64,000 bases of DNA from Flectonema sp. DT1601 (lineage: Eukaryota; Euglenozoa; Diplonemea; Diplonemida; Diplonemidae), in NCBI GenBank assembly GCA_964019425.1, contig OZ025863.1, positions 62,001 to 126,000 on the forward strand, written 5' to 3'. Position numbers and translations under genes: made by a program. The notes under the pieces are model-generated. The model had not been told where the DNA came from. It saw only the letters and a program-made list of their open reading frames with translations, and did not search any database. How positions within the stretch are numbered: the stretch's first letter is position 1; every line of letters starts with the position of its first letter. This document shows positions 24,054 to 34,800 of the stretch, piece after piece.

Positions 24054-24260
24054 CTAATGACCTCCGTGGGATACGTGAACATGAGTACCAGTACCCGTAA
24101 CTGGTCGACTTGGACTTCCAAACCCAGGAGTTGGGACATGAGTCGCGCGTACTGACGCGTATCCTGTAAACGAACTAGTCGCTCCAAATTCACCCACCGC
24201 CAGCATCTCATCAGAGAACACTGGAAGCAGGGCAGATGTCCCAGCGATAGTTCTACCCAT
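24054..24260 (-). CDS. Small unrecognised protein B, 68 residues
   Basis: One exon beginning MGRTIAGTSALLPVFSDEM and ending HVHVSHGGH. Paralogue of small protein A, in tandem and in the same orientation about 470 bp away. Conserved length, order of motifs and the His-rich end in two copies that differ at about half the positions argue that both are real coding genes under selection. Function unknown. Confidence 0.7.
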   Translation of the reverse strand: MGRTIAGTSALLPVFSDEMLAVGEFGATSSFTGYASVRATHVPTPGFGSPSRPVTGTGTHVHVSHGGH

Positions 24261-25392
24261 GTTGTTTTATTAAATCAGAGGAACTGGAAAGGAAATAAAT
24301 TAAAATAATAATAACATCTCAACAATTGCATAACCCCCCTTATAGGCTTATTTAACGATAGTTAAAAACGAAACATGTGAAAAAAAACCATTCAGAGTAG
24401 CCTTATATTTCGTTGAACGCAGACAGAATCCTGTCGCACGGGGAAAATAAATCATGACCAAAAGAAATATCGGCTTTCAATCTGAATAGTTTTTTCTCCG
24501 ACCACGTCGGTACAAAAAAAAAAAGGGTGACAATAAGGGAGAGATTCCTCACTCAAAAGCGAATTATAAAAACAAATAAACAACAAACACACGCAAGCAT
24601 CCGCAATGAGCGACTCGAAAAAAAAAGGAGAAAAGAAAAAAAAAGCTAGAAATGAATGAGTCTTTGAAAAACAAAGAAGATCAATCACAATAAAGAATGC
24701 CATCATATAAAGAATGACATTAAAAACACGTGCAGGTTTACCACGACGAAGGAAGGAAAAAAAAAAAAAAAAAAAAACCAAATAAAAAAAGCGAAATGTT
24801 TGTCTGCTTCGCCTTTGCAATTTTCACAACGTTAGTGAAATTGAATTAAAAAAAAAAAAAGAAAGAAAAAATAAATAAATAAAGGGAGGAGAAGGAAGAA
24901 TAAAACCTGACCAAACACCTGAGACAGCAGATCACAAACAAAATCTTGCTTTCCCCCAGGAAGTTTTCGAAGATTTTTTTTTTTTTTTTTTTTTTTAAAA
25001 CAAATTTTCAGCAAAAAAAAATAAAAGAAAATTTTTACTGATTATCGGAAATTATTTAATATCAACATGGTAGTCGATGTATCCAAGAGGCACCAACAAA
25101 TGTTTTCTTTTTTTTTTTTTTTTTTTTTTTATTCAACAATAATAATATGAAACATAAAAATAAAGTTCTAAAATAAATTACTAACACACAATGCATCGTA
25201 AGGTAGTTTGATTGTTAATTTTTTTTTTTTTTTTTTTTTCCCACACAAAAAGAAAGTATATTAGATTTCAAATCAAAACTACTAAACCGTAAAAATCGAA
25301 ACGAAGACTTTTTTTTGAGTTATATATTTTAGAACAAAAAGAACACACGCTACAAATAACTAACGCAAACTCAATAAGTGTATCGAATAGGT
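24261..25392. other. Intergenic, 1.1 kb, homopolymer-rich
   Basis: Several A or T runs of 15-24 bases (24756, 24976, 25109, 25219). Possible short ORFs here are translations of these runs. No gene seen. Confidence 0.6.
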
Positions 25393-27192
25393 TTACTGTT
25401 TCTTCTCGGGCTCATCATCTTCGTATACGAAGTCAGGAGTCTTCGGTTCCTCAAGACTGGATCTGAACTTCTTCGGTCTCGATGATGGAATTTCAGTACC
25501 GGCTTCATCGTGAGCTTCCTTCTTCGCAGCCTTGAACTGGTCCTCAGTCACTCCCTTGCTCATGATACCAGTTGAAGTCAGACTGTTAACCAAACCAGAC
25601 TGGTAGTCAACAACAGCAGCACCAGACCACTTCTGGTGAGTCAGCGTCTCAACATCGTGTGTACGCTCCTCACGCTGGATGCGTTCAACGTAAGCACGCA
25701 TACCACGCTGGGCGTAGTCCTTTGTGAACGTGTCAACCATCAAAGCGTTCGAGTGGAAACCAGCGAGTGTACAGAACTGCCATACGAATCCAAAGCGACC
25801 GATGTCACGGGTAAAGTTGCCCATCTCTTCATCAGATAACCCAGCAACGTCCCAGTTAAAAGATGGAGACAAGTTGTATGCGAGGTACTGATCTGGGAAC
25901 TCAGCGTGCACTCCGGCGGCGAACTGGCGAGCTTGTTCGACGCTTGGGGTGTCTGTCTCCATCCAAAGCAGATCAGCGTGTGGAGCGAATGCCTTAGCAC
26001 GCTGAATGCACAAGTCCATTCCGGACAAGACTCTGTAGTATCCTTCCCGAGTACGTGGTTTGTACCATGACCAGTACAACTCCGCTCCGAGGTCTTTGGC
26101 CAGCTCACGAGACTCTACGTGTGACAGCGACTTGTAGTTGTCATCCCACACCTTCAACGACTCTTCGATACTCACGTCACGTTTTGGAAGGTTCTTCAAC
26201 TCCTCAGTCACGGCTTCACCGAAGGTCATGATGTTTGCCTGCTCTCCCCACTTGGTCTGCGCCTCCATCATCTCTTCTGGAGATGCCTTGCTCTTATCCA
26301 AATCACGTAGCATGTCAACTAGGTTTGGGATTTCCTTATTTCTAGTTCCCATAATAAATGGATGATCACGAGGATCGATGTTGTTGTCGAGGAATTTCGC
26401 CGACTCGGCATCAGTCCTCGCAACAATCAGAGTCTCCGTCCCCATCACATCACATTGAAGACGAGCAGCCTTTAAACGGTCAACGTGTTCCTGGGTTGAT
26501 ACCAAAACCTTTCCTCCCATGTGACCACATTTCTTAGTACCAGCTTTCTGATCTTCTAAATGTACTCCTGCAGCACCCGCCTCAACGAAGAGCTTTATTA
26601 ACTTCATCAGAGCTGAGATACCACCGTGTCCGGTATCTCCGTCAGCAATGATTGGAGGGAAGAAGTCGACGGGCGGTGTTGCTAGACGTTCCTCTTCAGT
26701 CATCTTTGACCTTTCTAAAGCTTGCTTACGGTCATGAAACATCAAAGCACGGAACAGCTGGTCAGCTTTTGTTGGTACAGTGTCCATCGGGTAGTCTGCG
26801 AGATCAGGACCTGGTTCGTTAGTAGTCGAGCAGGTAGATGAAGACTGCCATCCACTTACGTAAATAGTCTCTAAGTACTTAGCCATCTGAACTACTTGAA
26901 CAGGGTCAGTACATCCGAATGTCCATGATGCTTTACCATGATCCCAATTGCTGCGAAATAACTTCCACGCCTTCTTAGCTGACTCGTTAGCAAGATGATA
27001 TCTCTTGTGGGTCTCAGGGAACGTTCCGCGAAGCTTCGCAACATCAGCACCGGAGTATCCTCTCGTGGTGGTTGCGAATCGCTCACTTCCAAACCACTCC
27101 TGGAGCTTGGCCGCATCCTCAGCCATGGCCAAACCCTCCGGATCTTTACCAAAAGAATGAATACACCTCCTGAGTGCGTTATTGCGCATCAT
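25393..27192 (-). CDS. Isocitrate lyase
   Basis: Cleaves isocitrate to glyoxylate and succinate, the first step of the glyoxylate bypass that lets cells grow on acetate or fat. One exon, 599 residues. The signature KKCGHMGGK with the catalytic Cys lies at about 220-228. DGDTGHGG and the long insert before TDAESAKF...DPRDHPFI are of the fungal/plant type. The C-terminus ends EPEKKQ, with no PTS1 peroxisomal signal. The N-terminus MMRNNALRRCIHSFGKD is basic and free of acidic residues for 15 residues, like a mitochondrial presequence; Met23 is an alternative start. Location is therefore uncertain. Confidence 0.95.
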   Translation of the reverse strand: MMRNNALRRCIHSFGKDPEGLAMAEDAAKLQEWFGSERFATTTRGYSGADVAKLRGTFPETHKRYHLANESAKKAWKLFRSNWDHGKASWTFGCTDPVQVVQMAKYLETIYVSGWQSSSTCSTTNEPGPDLADYPMDTVPTKADQLFRALMFHDRKQALERSKMTEEERLATPPVDFFPPIIADGDTGHGGISALMKLIKLFVEAGAAGVHLEDQKAGTKKCGHMGGKVLVSTQEHVDRLKAARLQCDVMGTETLIVARTDAESAKFLDNNIDPRDHPFIMGTRNKEIPNLVDMLRDLDKSKASPEEMMEAQTKWGEQANIMTFGEAVTEELKNLPKRDVSIEESLKVWDDNYKSLSHVESRELAKDLGAELYWSWYKPRTREGYYRVLSGMDLCIQRAKAFAPHADLLWMETDTPSVEQARQFAAGVHAEFPDQYLAYNLSPSFNWDVAGLSDEEMGNFTRDIGRFGFVWQFCTLAGFHSNALMVDTFTKDYAQRGMRAYVERIQREERTHDVETLTHQKWSGAAVVDYQSGLVNSLTSTGIMSKGVTEDQFKAAKKEAHDEAGTEIPSSRPKKFRSSLEEPKTPDFVYEDDEPEKKQ

Positions 27193-27584
27193 TTTATGTA
27201 AGTTTTTTTTTTTGGGGAATAAAACTGAAGAAGGGAAAAGTTATTAGAGACAAGTTTCTCAAACAGGGATGACTAGATCGCTAACTTACTAACATATAGT
27301 GTCCTGTTATATAAGATTTATTGTAATGCTGGCGGACTGTTGTTGTTGGGGAAGAATCTGCCTTCCCGAAGGTAAAGTAAGACGAAAAACACTTCAAATA
27401 TTAGTAACTTGCTAACCTTAAGAGTCGTATTGGCTCTTCTCCTTACGAATGGATCACTTGGTGCGTACGGAATGACTAATCTGTACCTCCTATTCTACTC
27501 CATTATCTTATCCATGGCTGTTAGAGGTGTTTGTTCTACTCACAGCTTGTCTTGATGTCCATCTCTTCAATCAAAACAACATTC
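27193..27584. other. Intergenic between isocitrate lyase and La-like gene
   Basis: Mixed composition. A pyrimidine tract followed by CAG just upstream of the lyase start (minus strand CTTTTCCCTTCTTCAG, about 27230) could be a 3' splice site in the 5' leader. No gene seen. Confidence 0.4.
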
Positions 27585-28577
27585 TTACGGATTGTGTCTC
27601 TTTACTTGTTGTTGATCAGATTGTGGAGCACTCCTCTTGCCTTCGTCTACTGAGAGGGAGTTTAAGTATTTCAAATCGACGTCAGTACAGAGACGAAGAG
27701 TAACAACTGATCCCTTCAACTCAGCCTGCGGCATTTGTAAAACAATAGAACCGGCATCGGGAGACTTACAGAAAATGAAAGCTTGACTGCGGGATGATGA
27801 GAGCATGGTGTATACTACTGCTCTCTTACCCTTTGTAAATGATCGGAGGGTTGTTTGTTGAAACGATCGAATGTCACGCCAGTCAGCATCCTTACTCATG
27901 CCGTCAATAACTAAAATATGATCCTTCTTTAAAATATCCTTAGCAGCTCTTGTTAACTTTTCTGTTGTTTGAGTTGCGTCTTGTTTTGCTACAAATCGAT
28001 GTCTGGTTTCAGTTCCTTCTCCAAGATTTTGTTTCTTTCCGGTGTACGGTGCGACAGTCAATGCCGGTATAAAGAAATCACCAAGATTGCCAAGCTTGCT
28101 GTAAGTTGGAGGATTCGCAATGCACTTTGAGGCGCTATCTGCATTCTGAAAGGTAACAACCACCGAAGGTTTCTTCTTGGCATTCCCAGTCGTGGCATCC
28201 ACCCATTCTGGACGGACTATATTTTCAATAGTTCCGTACCTCGCGAAGAATTTTTTAATCTCATTTTCACTCGCTTTGAAAGGAAGTGGAGTAGCGAAGA
28301 CCATGTGATCGTATTTCGGTGCCGGAAGTACTTTTGGTCTCACCAAGCCATTCTCAGTAACCACGTGAGGTGCGACCATTCCTATGTCGTCTTCAATCGC
28401 TTCTTTTAACTGAGCTTCTGAATATCTACTCAACCCAGAGAATACCTTAAATCTGGAGTACGGGACTCCCTTTCCCCCTTCAAAACAAGACATCCATTCA
28501 GGATGTGATGACAAGTGTTCTTCTTTTAAAAGTCTTCCTACTTCACTCTGAAGTACTAGTTTCTCATCTTCATCCAT
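27585..28577 (-). CDS. La-like RNA-binding protein
   Basis: La proteins bind the 3' UUU-OH of RNA polymerase III transcripts and protect them. Start chosen at 28577 (MDEDEKLVLQSEV); the open frame runs further upstream into a CAA-rich leader without other support. The first ~95 residues resemble a La motif in its second half (YSRFKVFSGLSRYSEAQLKEAI, then a wing ending RPKVLP), but the usual YFSDxNL stretch is not recognisable. RRM1 follows (DHMVFATPLPFKASENEIKKFF ... PSVVVTFQNADSASKCI), then a second RRM-like region (HILVIDGMSKDADWRDI ... AFIFCKSPDAG). It could instead be a divergent La-related protein. Confidence 0.65.
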   Translation of the reverse strand: MDEDEKLVLQSEVGRLLKEEHLSSHPEWMSCFEGGKGVPYSRFKVFSGLSRYSEAQLKEAIEDDIGMVAPHVVTENGLVRPKVLPAPKYDHMVFATPLPFKASENEIKKFFARYGTIENIVRPEWVDATTGNAKKKPSVVVTFQNADSASKCIANPPTYSKLGNLGDFFIPALTVAPYTGKKQNLGEGTETRHRFVAKQDATQTTEKLTRAAKDILKKDHILVIDGMSKDADWRDIRSFQQTTLRSFTKGKRAVVYTMLSSSRSQAFIFCKSPDAGSIVLQMPQAELKGSVVTLRLCTDVDLKYLNSLSVDEGKRSAPQSDQQQVKRHNP

Positions 28578-28639
28578 TTCGTTTGTTGTTGCTGTTGTTG
28601 CTGTATCAGTTGATGTAAAATAAATTAAAAACATCTGTC

Positions 28640-31365
28640 TGATATAATTTTATAATCAAAACATTACTTTATATGATGAGTGCTCTCTATAGGAGGGTAA
28701 CTCACAGTGACAGAGGACCCAATCCTCAGCAATGGAATATTGAAGTAGCATCGACCGAGAGACGAATGAATTATCAATCTCCAGCTTTCCTCCTCGCCTC
28801 GCCTCACTTGCTCATTAAACTATTTGAACCTGTTCTTAATGAAAAAAAAAAAGATTCGCTCCGGGAAAAAAAAAAAAAAAAAAAAAGCAATACTCAATTC
28901 CGCCACGCACTTTATAGACAAAAAAAAAAAAAAAAAAAAAAAAAACAACCTCCAGAAATCTGCTCTGTTTGCAGAAAACGGGAAAATTACAAGGAACTAA
29001 AATGCAAAGTCAAACACATTAGTCGCACAAGGTGGTACTATATATATTTGTTGTTAAAACGAAGTAAAAATAACCCTCATCTTTTTTTTTTTTTTTTTTT
29101 TTTTTTTTGTAAAATAAACATAAAACGGAGTTACTTGCATAATAATCACTTTTTGTAATTTTTTTTTTTTTTTTTTTGAAACTGAGTGAATTCAGTGCAT
29201 GTAAAATGAAAGTTACACAAAAAAGAAGAGATGGACAGAAGAGACTGCAACCCACTAACAATATAGAAATTTTGAGAAGCTTGTGTTTCAGTACAGAATC
29301 AAAGATATGACCACAGCTGAGTGGCTAACATTTACCCAATTAAGAAGAAGTTTTAAAAAAAAAAAGTCGTTTTAACTTAATTTAAATTTTCTTTAAAAAA
29401 AATGGGAATTCATTGCTACCCCCGCATAGCAGCATCACGGCACTGTCTCAATCATACCACAGGACTAGAAAGGGGAGTTCCTCTCGTACTACCCCGTATT
29501 GCTGTTGACACACACCGCCCCGAGGGGATTTTTCTTCATCAGAAACTCAGCTCATTCCCTGTTAGTGGGTGAACAATCCAATCCTTAGACAATTCTACTT
29601 GTCTAGGTTAGGAAGAGCCGATATTAAGTGCTCGACAAGGCAATAAAAAGACAATGAAAAGTACCGCAAAAGAGAGCCACGAAACAACAAAAAAAAAGAC
29701 CTGAAACATCAAGCACCAAGTTAGAAGAAGTGTGGAAACAAAAAAAAAAAGACCATCACATAGAGTAAATAAAGAATTAATGTATAACAGAAAACAGACT
29801 CGGCTTTTCCTTTTCTTCTTCAAGGAAGTTTTCTTTTTGTTAAAACCCATATCTTGAACACACAACATTACAATAAAAAAGAGAGAATAACAACAACATT
29901 TTTAAAAGGCTCTCTTTTTTAATTGCTTTAAGTTTGATAAAAAATTCACACACTTAAACACACACAATTGATTGACCTATTGTGAAGAAAGGCTTTATCA
30001 ATTCACAATTCATGCACGGGGGGTCAAAGGACATCATTCTTCACCACTTATCCATTTATAATTTTTGATAATAAGAAAAAAAAAATTCGTCCCTCTCACC
30101 TAAAAACAGCGTTAAAGTGCTCGGGGTAAAAGTCACAATCGTTCTGTTTTCTCTTTTTCAAAAAAAGAACTTACTGAAAACTTGAATAAAAAGTACAGCA
30201 AGTACAACCCAAAAAAAAACACGGAGGGTTTGACAGCTATAAAAAAAAAATTGAATTTTTCGGAAAAAAATAAAATAAACCCCAAAGACTCAAACGATAA
30301 GACCACAGTTCAATAAGATATCAAAAACTTGAATTGAAGGATCAAAAACGTAGAAAATTCTTCACCAGATAGACAAGTCTAGAAAAGATGACGAGGAGGG
30401 TTTTATAAAATAAAAAAAAATAGAATTTGTTTTCACTCAACTAATCACCTCAAAAATACTAATAAAAAGGGAATTAGAATTAGAAATCCCTTTTCTTTTC
30501 GATTAACATCCAATCTCATCAGTGAAAAAAAAAAAAATAATATAAAAAATCACCAAAAGAGGGATATCAATAAAACAAGAGGGAAAGAAGAAAAATAAGT
30601 GTCAAGGGACCAATTCCCAAATCACACAAGAAATTTATAACCTCGAAGAGGGAAAGACACATAACGCAATAGCTAGATAGCGTTACCACTTCAAAGTATT
30701 CTTTCATCTTTTTTTTTTTTTTTTTATAAAGGTGCGTTTCAAAAGAGAACGTCACTCAAACGACGAAATTCCACACAAACTTAACCACCGCAACACACAA
30801 CAGTTTAAAATAAAGATTCGAATTTATCCATAATTATCTGCATATATAGGTCGTTGAGTATGTTGAGAGAGTCTTCCTTCAAGCACATCAATCGGTTTTC
30901 TTATGGTTTGGAGGTTTGGGAATCCAGTACGTGCCCAGCTAATAACACGTTGTAAGATAATTGTAAGAAGAGATTAATATGCAAAGAAGGGGAAGAGGGA
31001 AATTGTTTTTTTTTTTTTTTTTTTTTTTTTTTGTTGTTGTTGTTGTTGTTTTGTTTTGCAACTAACATTACAATTCGAAGAGAGAAAAAAAAAAAAAAAA
31101 AACTCTTTTTTAAGGGTGAAGAAAGGGTCACAAAAGTATCCATTAAGCAGAATCTAATCGCTTTTACAATGTGAAAAAAAATGGGGGGGGGGGAAAAATT
31201 GTGCACTTTTTTTTTTTTTTCTCTTTTGACTTATAGTTAGTAAGTGTATTTGCTTTTGTGAAGTCACATCACCGCACATGACAGAACTGAAAAAATTTTG
31301 ACTAGCTACTGTGAAGTGCTATTTGTACAAAGGTTTCTTTACAACACCGATGTGACTTTAGGGGG

Positions 31366-31402
<37 letters not shown>

Positions 31403-31711
31403 GGAGTTCTTACAAGATACCTGGATATCAATGTATCTTTTTTTATTTCTCGTAATTTTTTTTTCCCCTATTTTTTTTTTTTTTTTTTTTTTCATACGTT
31501 AGCGTCGACTGATTCACAAAAAACCAACGGAATAACTCAACCTAACGACAGAACATCATTGGAGGCTGCCGGTGAGACCAACAGAGTTACATTACGTTGT
31601 GTACAAAAACTTGTTTTTTTTCCATTTTTTTTTTTTTTTTTTTTTCGCGTAATATGGGCGATATAACCCCAACGATCGATAGGTATCAAAAGGGAGAAAT
31701 AGTTTAAAAAG

Positions 31712-31749
<38 letters not shown>

Positions 31750-31800
31750 CCCCTCCAAAAAAAAAAAAAAAAAAAAAGCAATAGATATTTCAGATACTTT
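28640..31800. other. 3.2 kb intergenic stretch, extremely rich in A and T runs
   Basis: At least a dozen homopolymers of 15-40 bases (for example 28865, 28920, 29081, 31004, 31366, 31471, 31712, 31756), often A-run and T-run close together. The only non-random piece is an LSU rRNA scrap at 29.4-29.6 kb. ORFs here are mostly poly-Lys or poly-Phe artefacts. Confidence 0.6.
29405..29640 (-). pseudogene. Rearranged fragment of LSU (28S) rRNA 3' domain
   Basis: On the minus strand it reads ATCGGCTCTTCCTA, then GTTCACCCACTAACAGGG, AATGAGCTGAGTTT and GTAGTACGAGAGGAAC, all strongly conserved landmarks of the eukaryotic LSU 3' domain in the right order. The segment containing GACCGTCGTGAGAC is missing, so it is a partial copy, not a working rRNA gene. 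Confidence 0.85.
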
Positions 31801-31805
31801 CTTTA

Positions 31806-34800
31806 CTAAAAAGCTTCGACGATCATCTTCTGCGCCTCAGTTACGACTTCATCTCCGAGCGGTGTTGATGATGAGATAGGAGTAGTCAACACACCAACTT
31901 CAATATCAAAATCTCTATTTAACTCAGACAGTACCGGAGGATATCGTTTTACTGGTTCCGCAGGTTGACCGGCATAGACGTCATTCGCAGCAACTGTTTC
32001 ACCCTTTAAAACTTGTGAAGCATGCATTAAGACGGACCCCTCTAGCATTGATCCACCAGGCATGATGAATGCACCAACGTGAAGAGTGCATTGCTTACCA
32101 ATTTTTACATGTGATGTCTTCACTACCATATTCTCAACAGTGTGACACGTTATGTCACAATTTTCACCTATACATGCCTGGTCACCAATTTCTAATAAAT
32201 CATATTCTAAAGCATCTCCAAAACAAATCACATCATTACCTACTTTCGATCCGTTTAATCTCATAAACCAGACGATGAACGGAGTTCCATTCATTTCCTC
32301 TACCAAGTGATTCATTACCAGTTTACATGTCATCATTACGACCCATTTTCGATGGTATTGTCCATAAAAAGGATAATTACCTTCTCTATAAGATCCCATC
32401 ACAATCCACTTTATAGCTAGTATCAACAAGCCTTCCATAATATACAATAATTGATATATTGGAGCTGTCACCAGGAGGGAGAGGATGAATCCACTCACTC
32501 CGTAGAACGCATCAAACTCAGAAAGCCACATCCAGATAACAACCGAACCAACTTCGAGAATAGCTGGAAAACAGAACACGACGACAACTACTAAGATGTT
32601 ATAAAGATTAAACAACCCCCAATGGAGGTTTGAGTGGTGGTTTCTAAGACCTTCAAGAGAGAGTTTTTGTTCAGATTCTGGTAAGTGACTAAGTCGTCCA
32701 CCAGCCTCTGAAACACTCTTAACCCGAAGCTGAACAGCTCGTCCTCCTTGATTTCCAGTATTGATACTGTATGGAACGAATTGATGGTATTTCGCTCCAA
32801 CAGTACTGGAACCACACAGAGCTCCCTCTCCTACAATGACTCCGGGCATTAGAGTAGCGTGGTCGAGTATCTGACCTTCTCTCTGGACTACGATAGGTCT
32901 GGATTCAACGTGATCGCAGGTGTTTAGAACTACTTTGCTGCCGAAGACGCTGTCAGCTCCAATTGTAACTAAATCGTGTTCAACCATATCAACGTAATCA
33001 GCATGAACTTTATAACCCATCTTCACACCTAACAATCTGTACTTACACGATAACAGCTCAGTGTTAATCCAAGGCTGCAACGCATCTTCGAAGTATTTCA
33101 CGTGAAGCAGTCTCTCCCAAAGCCATCTTCGAAATTCATCCCAGAAAGTGTAGGATCTCTTACCTGCAGTGAACCTACCAATGAAAATAGTCTTCAGTAA
33201 CACAACAAGAAGGAACAGTACGTCAGGTAGAACAAATTTATAAACCCACGACAAGATGAAACAGAAAGTAATATATTTACTGTTTGCATTAGAGATTGGA
33301 AGTCCTGAATACCAAATCCATTCAAGCAATAGTATACACGGGTACATTGCAACGGCTTCAAGGATGAGAATGAAAGGAACTCCAAATGTGATTCGGACGA
33401 CGTCTTGAGTTGGGGTTCGCGGGATTAAAGCTGGTCCTCCCTCGTGCTTTCGAATGTTCTTGTGAGATCCAGATCCAGTAGTCGATAAAGGTCCGACCGT
33501 AGAACCAGCATCAACACGACTGCCAGGAGTTACATGAGCCACAGGTTGAACTCTACAACAATTTTCAATAATAACAGGCAACAAGATTAGCATCCCATTC
33601 TCAATTTGATGACATATCACGACAGCTTTCCTTTCTATTTCTGTATCACTTCCGATGGTGAGCAGGTCTGGAGTGTCGATTTCATCCGTATTTATGTCTA
33701 CTCTGACACCAATGTTTGCACCAATTAATCTAAGATACCAGTTAAATAGTTCTGTACCCTCACACAACGGTCCGATCATCTTACAGGTGTTTCTTACTAA
33801 GTTATTTGAAAACCACCAACGAATGTAGTACCATGAATACACTGGATACGATCCTGGAGTAGTTCTCCACAACACGATTCGTTTTAGTAGTACACTATAG
33901 ACGGTGACTAAGACAAAAGTAGTAGCAAGAGCTGGTACAGCAGCTATACAGGTTAATAACACACCGCTGTCATAGTAGACGTTGTATAAAATAATCCAAG
34001 CAGGTATGAATGAAGCTTGTCCGATTATTAGGGATGCAATCATTCCCATGAAAAGAACGAACATTTTAAAAGGAGTGCACGGCAATCCGTTGAAAGGTTT
34101 GTTTAAATTTCCAGGAATGGAATTCCCGTGTGTGTCATTCTCAGAGTCATCTCGACTGGCAGATTTTTCAACCAACTCTGCTATTTTTGCAATGGTACTG
34201 TGAGTGTACATTGCTGTCGCTGGTATTGGGTGACCTGTTGACCTTCGTATTTCTGTCGTAGCCTTTCCAGCTAACAAAGAGTTTCCTCCCAACATAACGA
34301 AGTCACTGTATATCGAAAGAGGTTCATCTCTGTTGAGTATCTTTTGCCATATTTTTTCAATTTCTTTTTGTATTTTAGTTGTCGCTGGAACACACTCTTG
34401 TTTATCATTATTATTATTTGCTGAAATATTGACCGGTTCTGGTAGTGCGTTTCTATCAAGTTTTCCTCTCGATGTTAACGGCATTGTTGGGATTGGCATT
34501 ATGATGGAGGGTATCATGTAGTCGGGTAGTTTAGATTTTAAATTATTTTTCAACAAGTCAACAGAGACTGTTTCAGGAGAAACGTAAGCGACAAGACGCA
34601 TTGAAGCGTCTTTACCTTCGATAATCACAGCTACCTTTGATACATCTTGTGTCTCAAGTAGAACTGATTCAATCTCGCCAAGTTCAATTCTGAATCCTCG
34701 CAACTTTACTTGATTATCAACCCGACCGAGGAACTCTAAATTAGACATGTCGGGAAGCCATCGGACGCAATCTCCAGTTCGGTACATCCGATCGCAGTCT

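Noticed and set aside
28862-31760. Several ORFs of 60-160 codons in the 28.7-31.8 kb stretch
   Set aside because: They consist mostly of poly-Lys, poly-Phe or poly-Asn from homopolymers and have no conserved motif.
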